In this document: one piece after another, positions 26,195-37,800 of the stretch
How positions within the stretch are numbered: the first letter of the stretch is position 1
How the letters are laid out: the number at the start of each line of letters is the position of its first letter
Source: Thraustochytrium sp. TN22
Taxonomy: Eukaryota > Sar > Bigyra > Thraustochytrida > Thraustochytriidae
Assembly: GCA_013306675.1 (NCBI GenBank)
Contig: JABLUY010000290.1
Span: 2,501-41,961, forward strand
Direction of reading: 5' to 3'
Length of the DNA: 39,461 nt
Made by a program: the position numbers and the translations under genes
Notes under the pieces: model-generated
Databases searched by the model: none
The model's input: the letters and a program-made list of their open reading frames with translations, nothing else
Told to the model about the DNA's origin: nothing

Positions 26195-29100
26195 ATCCTC
26201 GCTCATAGACGAGAGACTGTCGCCAACCGAGTCGTCGCTCAGCGAGGACAGTTCCAAGAGACCATCCGCCTCGCCCTCAAGCAGCTCCTTCTGTGCCTTC
26301 CACTTGAGTCGCAGCTTCGTCATGGTAACCTGGGCCACCTGCTGCGAAGTCAAGCGGCGTTTCGCGTCAATCTGCACCCCAGGCTGAGGCTGCTCCTCGT
26401 CTTGCGTCTTCTCGGCTTTGCCATCGACCTGCTGGTCACTGCCTTTTGTCTCATCACCCACACTGACCGTCGCGTCAATGTCAGCGTCCTGCTTCTCGTC
26501 CCCTTCGCTGTCCTCTTGCACGTCAAGCTTAGTGGTCTGGACGTCGTCCTCCGCGGTCTCGTCCACCAGCTCAAAGTCGTGCGCGTCAGACCCTCCGTCC
26601 GAGTCATCCGAGCTCCAACCAAAAGGATGGTCATGCACCTCGCTGATCTGGTAAATAACCTCCTTGCGCGCCTCGACACTCTCCATGGCGGTGCGCAGCG
26701 CCTCCGCCTGGATCGCCGCAGCGTCTGGATCCAGCTGGTACCGCTTGTTGTTCGTGGCGGTCTCCTCTTCAATGTCAGCCGTGTCACGCTCGATCGCGTC
26801 CAAGTACTGCGTCCACTGCAAAAAGATATCGCCGTTGTTGCCGTCCCACGGGCGCCGCATGCCTTTGTCGCGCGCCATCATGCGGCCGCGGTACACGACG
26901 TAGCGCCGTCGTCGCTTCATCACCTTGCGCCGCAAGTCCGCCTGACAGCGCTCCTCTAGCACGCGCGGCTTCTCTTTGGTGCGCCGCTTGAGCTCCTTGA
27001 AGTGCGCCTTGGCATTGGCCGCCTTCTTCTTTGCAGCCTCCACTTCGGCCAGAGCCACCTCCACGGCGGCAGCGGCCGCTTCCTCGTTGTCAAAGCCATG
27101 CTCAGCAAGCGTGCCCCCCTTGTCGAAGCGCGACTTGCGGTGCTTCACGTCAGCGGCTTCGCGCTTCGCCTCGCCGACCGCCTGCGCCGCGTATGAGGCG
27201 TCCACCTCGGCGATCGCAATGCTACGTTTCAGATTCTTCTTGCGCCGCTTCACCTCCTTCTTGAGCCGTGTCTTGTAGTCGTCCGAGACAAACCACGTGT
27301 CCAGCTCTGATGCAGCGTCCTTGGCCGCGCGCTTGATTCGATTGCGCTCATACAGGGATCGATCCGCTTCTTCCAGCGTGTACAGCAGCTTTGGGATGAC
27401 AGCGGCCATCCGCGCCTTGTCGATGACAACGAAGTCTTGCTCTTCAGCATCGTCGTCGTTGTCGTCGTCGCTACCGTTGTCGTTGATAACTTCAAGTTCT
27501 TCTTTGTCATCGCCTTTGCCGTCCTTCATGTCGTCGTCGTTGTCGACACCGTCCTCGTTCTTCTCCTCTTCCTGCCCATCCTGCTTGGCGTCTTTGTCTT
27601 CTCTGCTCTCCTCCTTGCCCTCTTCCCCCCCTCCCACTCTCTCACGGGGCGCTCCTTCTCCCTCACCACCGTTAAGCTCTTGCCCTTCTTCCAATTCCGC
27701 CATCCTGGGCTCCTCCGCGGCGTCGAGGCCGCCACCCTCATCGTCCGCGTCGGCGCCGTCGTCCGCTGCTTCCTCGCTCCACTTGCGGTACGGCTTGAAG
27801 CGGACCGGCGCGGCCGAGGTCGTGACCTGGCCGTGGTACGGGTCAACAAAGCTGTTGAGCGCGTCCTCCAAGACCGGGCGGCGGAGCAAGAAGGGCTCGC
27901 CTTGGAAGGTCACCTCGCGAAAGCGGACGTGGCCGCCCTTATCCGAGGCAGAGCGCTCCTCGAGCTTGTCCACGACGGCTCGCTGCGGCGGGAAAGTCTG
28001 GTCCTCAAAGATGGCCTCCAGGCGAACCGCGTAGCAATCGAGTACCGTGCTGCGGCGGCCCCAGCGGCGGCGCACGTTCGGGTTAAAGTAATGCCTTGAG
28101 CAAATGGCCGGGTCCGCCTCAAGCAACTCCATGACAACCAGAAACTGGCGCAAGACGGCGTCCAGGAACAGGTGGCGCTGGCGCGCGCGCAGGTTCGTCA
28201 CGTCGCCAACAATCTTTCGCCCGGAAAGGCCCGGGTGCTCAAAGATGGGCCCGTTCAGGTAGCGGTCCAGCTCCGCGTCCACGTGCGCCAGCATGTCACT
28301 TGTGAGGAAGCCCGTATTGCCCACCAGCACACCGCTCACGTGCGGACGCAGGTTGGCCGGCTCGACGCCAAAGTCAGCCGCGCGCAGCTGCTCCACGACG
28401 GTCTTCATGCGGTGCGCCCGAATCTTGCAGTACTGCAGCACACTCGAAACGCCCTCACGCAGGGCAAAGTCTTCCGGTGGCGAGACCATCTGGTTTAGAT
28501 CCAAACGGAGGTCCTCGAGCGCCGAAAAGTGGTGGAAGCTGTCGCAGAGTTCTGGGATGCGGTTTGCGGTGAGCCACAGGCTGCGGAGCGACGAGGCCAG
28601 CGGGCCGCTCGCCAATGCGTCCTGGAAGGCATCGATTCGGTTGCTGGCCAGGTGAAGCGTCTCCAATGACCCAAGCCCAGCCACCGCATCCGGCAGAGCG
28701 CCGATTTGGTTCAGGTTGAGCTGCAGCACCTTGAGCGACGGCAGCTTCAGCAGCTCCGGCGGGAAAACCTCAATCCGGTTGTTGTTGAGAAGGAGCACCT
28801 CGAGCGCCTCGAGACACGCGACGCTCGGCGGCAGGCTCGAGATATGGTTCACGTTTGCCTCCAACGCCCGCAGCGAAGCGCAGCCGCCCAAGGTCGCCGG
28901 CAATGCGCTCACTGTGTTGCCCTGCAGCGAGAGTCGCTCGAGATTTTTCAGCTCGCCAATCTCTTCCGGCAGGGCCTCGAGCAGGTTGTCGTCGAGCACG
29001 AGCGTGCGGAGCTCTCGCAGCGCCCCAATGCGCGGCGTGATCTTCGCGACTTTGTTCTTGCGCACGTCAAGCAGAGAGAGTTTGTTGAGCGACCCGACCT

Positions 29101-31426
29101 CGTCGGCCAGCGCCGTCAGCTGATTGCCGACCAGGCGCAGCTCCACAAGGTAGCTGGCCACACGGAAAAGGAGCGGTGGCACTTCCTGTAGGCCGCGCCA
29201 GTGCATTTTGAGGGCGCCGGTCTGACGCACCGCCAGAATCTGCGCCTTCTCCTCCTTGTCAAAGCGGAAGCTGAAGTCGTGCTTCTCTTGCTCGATGCCG
29301 AAACGCACGTCGTGCGGCTGCGGCGGCTGGCCCAGCGCCTCGAGCCTGCTCTGCTCCTCGAAGTGCCAAGTAAGCGCAGGGAAAGTCTCTGGGCGCCGCC
29401 GCGGCGAGTGGCCGCCGCAAAGCGTCAAGTGCTGCTGCGACATGGGCCTGGGCACCACCTCGCGCCGGTGGATGCGCTCCTGTGACAGACTGCGCCTGCC
29501 AATCGTGGCGATCGGCACTTCCCATATGCCTCCAGCGCCGTCTCCGTCCTCGTCGTGCTCGTCGCTGGCCTCCTGGTTGCCGTCCCTTCCTCCCCGACCT
29601 CCGCGTCTCGCCGCCGCGCGGGGCTCCCCGTCATCCAAGATCGGGTTCTCCCCGAGCTGGATGTCCTGAAGCGAGCGAAGCGAGCGCAGACTCGACGGGA
29701 GACTGCCCGGCCCGAGGCGGTTATCCATGAGCCAGAGCTTCTCTAGGTGCACAAGGCGACCAAGCTCCTCCGGTACGGCCGTGAGGATGTTGCGGTGCAA
29801 GAGCAGCACGCGCAACTCGCGCAGCTTCTGCACGGCGCCTGGGACGACGGCGATGGTATTGTCACTGAGGTCAAGGTACTCCAAGTCCTTGAGCTCGGTG
29901 AGGCACAGAGCAAACTCCGTGAGCTTGTTGGCGCCCGCGTCCAGGTGCTGCAGGCGTGTCAGCTGCGCCAGGCTGGGTGGCAACTCGCACAGCTTATTGC
30001 GACGCAGCACGAGCTTGACGAGCTGCTTCAGCCGGCCGAAGTGGTCCAAGTCCGCGGGCATTTGCGTTTGTGAGACGCGATGCACGTTCTGCATGTACAC
30101 CTGCTCGCCCGAGTCCAAGTCCAGCTCGCTGCTCCAGAGACCCTTGCCCTGGCGCGCCAGCACCGCCTTGCGCCGCAACACGACCTGCTGCGCCGTGTGG
30201 TCCTGCTTGCGCGCGCCCGGGCTCGAGCCGTGCAGGCGCAGCGGTGGGACGCGGACCGTCGAGCTCGAGTCCTCGCGCTCGGCGCGATCCAAGTCTGTCT
30301 CACCATCGGTGGCGGGCTGGGTCGGGTCGCCTGCGTCGCCCGGAATCCAGGTCGCCCACGGATCGCCGCGCTCCACGGGCCGCGGGGGGCGCTGCAGCAC
30401 CTCCTTGGTGTCGCGGTTGTGGTAGACGGTGGCGCCGTTCGGTAGCACGCGCTTCTCCCATATCTTGTCAAGGTCCTCGGCCTCAAAGCCGTCGTCGCGC
30501 ACACCGTAAATCTCGATGAAGGCGAGCGCCTGCAGGACGTTGCTGCCGGCATCCAGCGTCTGCAGGCTCTCCAGCTCTCGGAAGGACCACGGCAGCATCT
30601 CCACGTGGTTCTGGCTGACGAGCAGCGTCTCGAGACACTTGAGCCGCCCGACGCCCTTGGGCAGTCCGCCCAGCTGGTTGCCTCGCGCGTCGAGCACACG
30701 GAGGCGCGCTAGCTTGCAGAGCGACGGCGGCAGCGCCGTGAGCGCGTTCTGCTTGCAGACGATGATCTCGAGTGCGGCGAACTCGCCCAAGTTCGCCGGC
30801 AGCTCCTCGAGCAGATTGTTGGACACGTTGAGCTCGCGCAGGTTGCGAAAGCTGTACCGACTCCACGTCGGCAGCTTGCGGAAGCGGTTGCCCATGAGTA
30901 GAAGGGTCTGCACGTGGTTGAGCTGGATCGTCAAGGTGCTCTGTAGCTCAGGGGGCACCTCATCCAGACCCTTCCACTGCAGCGAAATGACCTTGGACGC
31001 CAGCGCGGTGCGCAGCGCCGACGCTGTCAGCGCTCTCGGGTCGCGCGCGCTCATGCGCTTGAAGCTTGCGGCGCTGATGCTCTCCAGCGACCCATGCCTG
31101 CGGCCTGGGTTTGGATCGGGCTGCATCTTTTCGACCACGTGCTGCACGCGGAAGGGTCCATCAGTGGCAACGCGGCGCTCATACTGCCTGTGCTCCAACT
31201 GCTCCCATATGCGCCGTCGCAAGCCGTCGGCGGTCTGCACGCGGCGCTCCTCAAGCGCTGAGGCTTGCGCGCCCAGTACCTTGCGCGCCTGAACGTGCGA
31301 CCCGGTGCGCTTGTACGCCTCCGCGTAGGTCTCGAGCCGCGGCTTGCTGCTGCCCCTGCCGCCCTCCGCCTCCTGCTGATTGCCGCGGCGCGGGGCGGCC
31401 TGCCCGCGCCGCGCTGCCTCGGACAT
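26138..31426 (-). CDS. 1762-residue leucine-rich-repeat protein with acidic and coiled-coil tail
   Basis: ATG at 31426-31424. Three separate LRR blocks of the plant/Ras-suppressor type (L-x-x-L-x-L-x-x-N-x-L-x-x-L-P) lie at about 145-295, 449-595 and 732-982. Between the first two is a WW-like segment (about 312-348: IWEKRVLPNGATVYHNRDTK, then EVLQRPPRP) in which the second Trp is replaced. After the LRRs comes a helical region with FEHPGLSGRKIVGDVTN and RHLFLDAVLRQFLVVMELLE. A long acidic segment (about 1219-1335) and a Lys/Glu/Arg coiled-coil region (1342-1608) follow. The terminus is a Glu/Asp repeat from a hexamer run. No kinase, GTPase, TIR, NB-ARC or membrane segment is present, so it is probably an intracellular scaffold. 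Similar giant LRR proteins are common in protists, but I cannot name an orthologue. Confidence 0.85.
26149..26196. repeat. (CCTCGT)7 hexamer repeat (Asp-Glu run)
   Basis: Seven exact CCTCGT units plus one CCTCAT variant encode the (Asp-Glu)n end of the LRR protein on the minus strand. Confidence 0.9.
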
Positions 31427-32704
31427 CTCGGTTCGGTTCTGTACGTCGCGCGGCACTTGGCTGGCGTGCCATCAAGGCCTCGCAGCCTGACGATCAAATC
31501 CGGCCAACAACGGGGGCGATCTGCCGCTGCACCACTGGCAACGGTTGCTGGCTGGCGTGGCGTCATACAACTTACAGTGACAGTGGCGCCCTGTGCATCG
31601 AAGTTACTGTTAGGCCTCTCGCTAGTCCACCGGCGTCCACCGTCACATCTCTTCATTCTCACGGTGCGTGCGTAGAAGCGAGCCGTCAGTGAGAACCATG
31701 GGAACCGAACCGCCGGAGACACCGCCGAATAAGATGCGTTACGTCACGGTGTCGGCAGATCGGCCCGCGGTCAAAGGCGAGGCTCCAAAACCAGACTCGC
31801 TAGTAGCTCACATCAGGCTCAAGTTGAGGCCGATTCAGGGTGTGCACCGCGCTGACTTGACTCGACAGCCTTGGCCGTCGGACTGCAGACCACTCGAACG
31901 ATGCAGCAATCTGTTCGTGACTCAAGCCTCACACACACCCCACCACCACCAACCAGGCAAGCAGACAAGCAGGCTCTCTGCGCCCGCGTCCGCCTCTCGT
32001 CACGCGGCCACCACGCCTGCAGTGGCGGGCAGTGGCGGCCGTCACGGTATGGCGAGGGCGCGCCACATCGATTGCTTCGCGCCGCCTCCGGTGGGAGCTC
32101 ACACGCGCCGCCGCGGGGCTCCTGGCGTCGGCAAGAGGGCGGTTACACACTTGTGGACATGGGCGTCGGGCAAAGGGAGCTTAGCTTGCAGCGCAGGGAC
32201 CGTGAGGAGCTCCCGCCGCCCGGGGTCGGTACGTCCCGCGGCTCGACCGCTCTCGGCGAACCAGACACGACGTGGCGCTCAGTCACTTGCTCTATGCCAC
32301 GACTCGCTGCGCTCGCTCGCCGGCGGCTCCACGACCGCTAGGGTGCCGGCGCGGACTCGAGCGCGGAGTCTGGCGCGGGGTCGCGTGGCGCCACGAACTG
32401 ACCACCTGCTGGGTTCCGCGCGCGTAAGAACCATTAGTCAAAACTCTAGGACGCGGGTGCCTGCCTGGAACCGTGGCGCGTGGCTCTGCGGCGCGGGCTC
32501 GCAGCACACGCCACGCGCCCGCGCCACTGCCAGGCGGACGACGCTTCATCGAGTGCCGCAGTCATGCAGGGCAGTCGGGACGCGCTGAGCACGCTTCTGC
32601 CAGGCGTGCCGCCGCGCGCCGCGCCGCGACGCTCTCGGGGCAGTCCTATAACTCGTGCCATCGCATTGCTGTTGCAGGAGCTATCTGACGAGCCAAAGAT
32701 CGAG
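31427..32704. other. Divergent intergenic region (LRR gene / SGNH gene)
   Basis: 1.28 kb of non-coding flank with no gene I can support. A TATA-like word, TATAA, lies at 32647-32651, about 55 bp before the chosen SGNH start. An upstream in-frame ATG at 32564 is discussed under the SGNH gene. Confidence 0.5.
32647..32651 (+). promoter_or_regulatory. TATA-like word before the SGNH gene
   Basis: TATAA (in CCTATAACTC), 54-58 bp upstream of the ATG at 32705, a spacing that would allow a short 5' UTR. It weakly supports that start over the ATG at 32564. Confidence 0.3.
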
Positions 32705-33036
32705 ATGATGACCGCTGTCGAGGATAGCAAGCACCGAGGCGTGCCTGTGGCCCGGCCGAGCCGCAAGAGGCCCGCGACACGCATCGCTGTCCTTGTGGCC
32801 TTTGGAGTCTGTGCGCTCGCAGGCACCGCTCTGGCACGCGAGTCCGACACGGCGCCCACGACTCGCCTCGGAGGGGGTCTTCGCGGCGCATCGGCTGCGG
32901 TGGCTGAACGGCGGACTCTCGAAGACCTTGAGACCGAACTGCCTTCGTTGAACGTCACCTTTGACGAAAATGAGGAGGATGACGTCGAGGACGATGAGGA
33001 GGATGAAGATGACGACGAGTATGACGACGACGAGTA

Positions 33037-33068
<32 letters not shown>

Positions 33069-33937
33069 TAAACGCCCTGGACAAAGTGCTCGACGTGCCT
33101 TCGGAGGGCTGCGCACTGGTAAAGTCGCAGAGCGCATGCGAGCAATACAAGAACTGCCTCTGGAAGGGGAAAAATGCGAACAAGGGCAAGTGTAAGGTGT
33201 CCAAAAAGGTCGCGGCGCAGCGCATGCTCTTCATCGGCAACTCCTTCACCATCCGCAACTCCCTGCCTAGCATGTTTGCAAAGCTTGCCAAGGCACGCAA
33301 GAAGTACGTGGTGGCACGCATGGAGGCGGCGGGCAGCATGACGCTGCAGGACCACGCCTACGACACGTACACTCAGCAGGGCATCGAGGAGTTTGACGAC
33401 TGGGACGTGGTGGTCCTTCAGGAGCAGAGTAGCTTCCTCTCCTACCCGGCCTGGAAGTATCTGGACTCCACGATGCCCTACGCGGAGTCGCTGTACTACT
33501 CCATTCGCGAGCGCGCCGACCGCTGTGTGCTCTTTCAGACCTGGGGCTACAAGGCCGGAAACCCATCCTTCATCACAGGCATCAACGACGACTACGACAA
33601 GATGCAGACGCGTCTCACAGAGGGCTATGACGCCGTGGCCACCTACCTCGAGGCCAAGCGTGAGAGCGACGACCATGCCGAGATTAGTGTCGCGCCCGTT
33701 GGCGAGGCCTGGCGCGAGGCCTACCCTGACTTTGCCGATTCCTTTTACGAGCTCGACTGGAAGCACCCGAAGGTTGCCGGCACCTATCTCGCCGCCTGCG
33801 TCTTTTACGCGCACATTTACCAGGAGTCTCCGGTGGGCATCAACTACCGGCCCAAGGGCTCGAAGGGTATCTCTGCGGACGATGCGCAGCGTCTCCAGAA
33901 GATCGCCGCAACCATTGCACTGGGCACCTCGAGCTAG
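32705..33937 (+). CDS. Secreted or membrane-anchored SGNH/GDSL-type hydrolase
   Basis: 410 residues from ATG at 32705. A basic N-terminus and a hydrophobic stretch (RIAVLVAFGVCALAGTALA, 26-44) form a signal peptide or type II anchor with an A-x-A site. An ATG at 32564 would add 47 residues and bury the signal, so the shorter form is preferred. After an acidic spacer (88-121, mostly Asp) comes a four-Cys module, C136-x8-C145-x5-C151-L-W-x10-C163. The SGNH domain follows: MLFIGNSFT with nucleophile S180, the block around G210, VVLQEQS (236-242) and the D351-W-K-H354-P dyad. Such enzymes are esterases, lipases or carbohydrate deacetylases; the GNSFT and D-x-x-HP forms recall DUF4886-type relatives. 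It probably acts outside the cell or in the secretory lumen. Confidence 0.85.
33038..33067. repeat. (GAC)n coding repeat (polyAsp)
   Basis: About ten GAC units encode the Asp run between the anchor and the Cys module of the SGNH protein. Confidence 0.85.
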
Positions 33938-34853
33938 AGCTGGAGTGCCACCCTGGAGTAAATTCCAGCTTACAAGGAATGGGCTCGACGTGCTCCAAGC
34001 TCGCTCACAAGTTCACAAGTTGGTAGAGGTCGATGCGCTGGATTCCGGCCTCCGTCGAGCTGAGCCCCTCGAGTTGCGCCATGACCACGCGCTGCCATGC
34101 CACATGTCTCATACACTGTCATTAACACATTCACAAAGTCTTGCCCCCCCCCCAACATTCTAGTACTTTTCTCGAGAGTCGTTCTGCCAAGCCCAGCCTG
34201 GCTCAAAAGGTTCGGTTTCCTTGGCTGCCTGATTTCCTGCCTGGTATGAAACAGCCTTGCACGCCACAGGAAGCGGTGCCGTTGAAAGACAATACCGCCG
34301 CGACCGAGGCCTTGGCGTGCCGTTGCTTTATTCGCGACCGAGGCCTTGGCGTGCCGTTGCTTTATCCTCTGCGAGGCCCGCGCTGTGTAGGCTGTGTGCT
34401 CCGATTTGCCCGGTAAAAACGGGGACCCTTGGCGGCTGAGTTAAAATTGGAGTCTTTCGCAGTCTCAGTCAGTCCTTGGCCTAGGCCTAACTGTGTTTGA
34501 CAGTGAGTGGCTCTTGCGACCAGTGTGCAGTGCATGCATTCGTTGGTCGCACATTTCGCGCTCTCAGACGCTTTGCGATGCGATAGCGGGTGATGGGCGG
34601 GGGCGTCACGCCGCCGATCAGGAGCTGGACAGGGGCTGAGAGCTGGCGCACCCTGCAGACTTGGTTGGCCAGCGCGCGCGACGTCACGGTGGTCGTGGTC
34701 GTAAGCGCGACCGCGGCCGACGCGGCCGGCGGCCGGCGGCCGTAGGGCGGAGATCAGAGGCAGGCAGGCAAGCAGCAGGTAGCAGCGGGCAAGGCGATCG
34801 GCATACGTGCTTGAGGGCAAGAAATACGTGCGTGCAACACCGCGGTCAGCAAC
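33938..34853. other. Intergenic between SGNH and channel genes
   Basis: No gene is seen. It holds a C-run near 34145-34153 and a 34-bp tandem repeat at 34299-34365. The rest is unremarkable upstream sequence of the channel gene. Confidence 0.5.
34299..34365. repeat. 34-bp tandem repeat, two copies
   Basis: 33 identical bases at 34299-34331 and 34333-34365 (core GAGGCCTTGGCGTGCCGTTG), one base apart. Confidence 0.9.
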
Positions 34854-37800
34854 ATGTCGCTGAGCGACATGAGGCGGCGGCCATCGCGGCAAAGGTCAAC
34901 GACCTTCGGAGATGTGTCGCTGGGGTCGCAGCGCGGAAGCCAGTCTGGCCCGGGAGGCGTGGATGCTTCACCGCCACAGCTGCTCAGCGCGCGGCGCACG
35001 AGCAAGGCCCTCTTCAGCCAGAGCTCTCCATCTCAAATTGAAGTCAAAGATCCCTACATCATGGCACTCTTTTACGAGAAAGATTGCGCATGGATCGAGC
35101 TGCGGCAGTTGGCAATCCGCATCCAAAAGAATGGTGGCGTGGAAATCGGTGACCGTAGGCGGCAAGGGCGCACGCATCGCCGGTGCTTTGCCATTGCAGA
35201 GCTCGTGCAGTGGCTCGTGGATAATTTCGGGCTAAGCCGCGACCTGGCATGCCTCATCTGCAAGGAGATGTGGGTGCACGGTCTTATTTGGAGCGTGGAG
35301 AACTACTACAACGGCTTCTCGGTGGCGGAATCCGCCCTCTTCCGCGTCGCTCACCCGTATGCCATCAACCTGCTGCTCTTGCCTTCAGAGATGGAGCAAG
35401 TGTACTCTGAGGCCCGGGACAAGACCGGGCCGAAGCGAGTGGACAAAATCCTGGGCAACCGGCTCGTCCAGGCGTGCTTCCCAAGCGCGGAGCTCATTGA
35501 GTGGATCATGTCGGTGCACCACATCTCGCCTCGCGAGCGTGCCCTACAGGTGGTGCAGCAGATGGCCAACGAGGGCTATTTCTTCAACGTGAACCACAAA
35601 GACCAGATCGTGGACTCCAGCTCGACCTACCTGCAGCACAAGCACGACTATACCGGGAACGTACGGATCAGCAAGCGTCGCATGCGCCTCCTGGCTGCGG
35701 ACCTGGAGCCAGCGTACGAGCACTGCGTCGCCACCGAGTTCGGTGGGAAGCGCCCAGCTGTCACGGTGAGCCTGGTCGCCTCCATGATCGAAACCATGGT
35801 GGAGGACTGCAGTTTCGTCAAGGCCAAGTACATCCTCTTGCTCATGAAACGGGCGAAAATCGTTCAAATTCGCAGCTCCGCCGATACGGTTGGCCCATTC
35901 CGGTTCGAGTCGCGCTGGACTCGGCTTCGCCGCAAAATCAAGTCATGGACTCAGGTGGGGCAGGACTACAGCATGGCCAAGGAGCTTGGCGGTGACGATG
36001 ATCCTGTGCTGGTTGAGCTAGACGGTGTGCTGGAGAACCTCAAGGGACGTCGGCGACCGCGGCGCACCTCCGCGTCTCTCTTGAGCATCGGCACGGACGA
36101 TGAGGACGCAGCGAATGTCGAGGCCGCCCCCTCTGAATCAGACAGTGTCGCGGGGCGCCCTCTCATGCGCCTCTCCAAACCACGCGAGGAGTCTGAGGCG
36201 CAGAGTCTTGCAGTCACCCTTATGTCGCACCTCGGAGGCTCCAGCGGAACGTCGTCGAGCAGCACCGAGCACCAGCGCACGCGTGAGGGCTTTCGCATCA
36301 AGACCTGTCGCATCGTGACGCAGGTGACCTTCTGCTTCTTGCTGTGGGCAGTCGTCCTCTTCGAGACGCAGTCCGTGCTGGCGCTCTCGTCTGGACTCAA
36401 GGCCAGCATCCTGGAGCACCACGGATTCAGGACAATCACCGAGCGGCACGAGTTCTTCGAGTGGCTGCTCCCGGAGGCCTCCCACGGCTTCTCCTGGCGA
36501 GGCTCACAGTTCGCGCTTCTGGAACCGCCGCGCGTGCTAACGGGCGGCGCTCACGAGACCGCGTCGTGCAGCGACGCACGGCGACTCGTCACGAAGGCTG
36601 CGCGACGCGCAAACATGCATGAGAATGCCGTCAACGTCTTGCTGCCTGTGGAAGACGAGAATGCAACGGCGCCCAAGTGCTGGATCAACGAGGACACGTA
36701 CGCGATTGGCTACGACCACGACTTCGAAAAGGAAGCCTTTGTTCTGTCATGCGTAGGCGATGCGTCGCAGTGCGAGGCGGACCTAGGCACCCTGTCTGCC
36801 TCGCTTGACGAGCGCGAGCGAGAAGTGCGCGTGGATCGCATGGCACTGGAAATTGTCTTGCTTGGGTTCAAGGCAGAGCCGCCACTCGTCATCAAGGTGA
36901 CCTCGCTCGCGAAGTTCTCTGCGGTCGCCAATGAGGTACTCACAAGTGCAATTGTCGTCCCTGCTACCGCAGACCTCGGACCCCTCGAGCACCTCCTCAT
37001 CACGTCCCTCGTCATGGTCATCTTGGACTTTTTCGTCCTTGCCTGCACTCGAGGAAGACGGTTTCTGCTGGACGCCAACCGTGTGCCCCACCTCCTGCGC
37101 ATCGTGCTACCGATCGTAGGTCTCAAGATGCGCAGAGAAGCGTGGGCAGGGATCCATAGCTACATTGAGGATGTAGACTGGCTCAACGCGGAGCTCTTTC
37201 ACGTGCACGACCCGAGTCGCCGCGGCTTTGACGACCTCCATCAGGAGGAGACAATCTCGCGCATGTGCTTTGTGGCGGCCATGTTCATCTCGTCCATGAG
37301 TCTCACAACGTACTTTGGCGGTGCCAAGTACAACATCTTCTCGCTGCTCGCCAAGACGCTGACCGCCGTCAAGGGCGATGTTCGCGTTCTCGCCATCACC
37401 TTCCTCTCCACCTTTTTTGGCTTCGTCGTCACCATGTACTCCATCATGAACTCGCTGTCTGGGCTCTTCGAGACGCCGGGGACAACCATCATGATCATGT
37501 ACGGCGCTCTCTTCGGCGGTGCGCCTTGGGAGGACTTTCTCAAGGTGCGCGGCACGAGCCAGATCGTGAGTCTGATGGGATTTGGCGCAATGGCGACCTA
37601 CCTCTTCCTCTTCATGATCATCCTGCTCAACATGTTCGTGGCCATCATCATTCAGAGCTATCAGACCCAGAAGCGTGACGAGGCTGTCCTGCGCGCCGAG
37701 TTCATTCGTCACATGCATGCTTCGGAGGGCACCGCGGAGATCTCCACGCTCAAGAACACGCTTGGCGAGCGCCTGTACGACATGTCCGAGACACGCCACA

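Noticed and set aside
32564-32704. Earlier ATG for the SGNH hydrolase
   Set aside because: It would bury the signal sequence ~75 residues in, and a TATA-like word lies downstream of it; kept as an alternative only.
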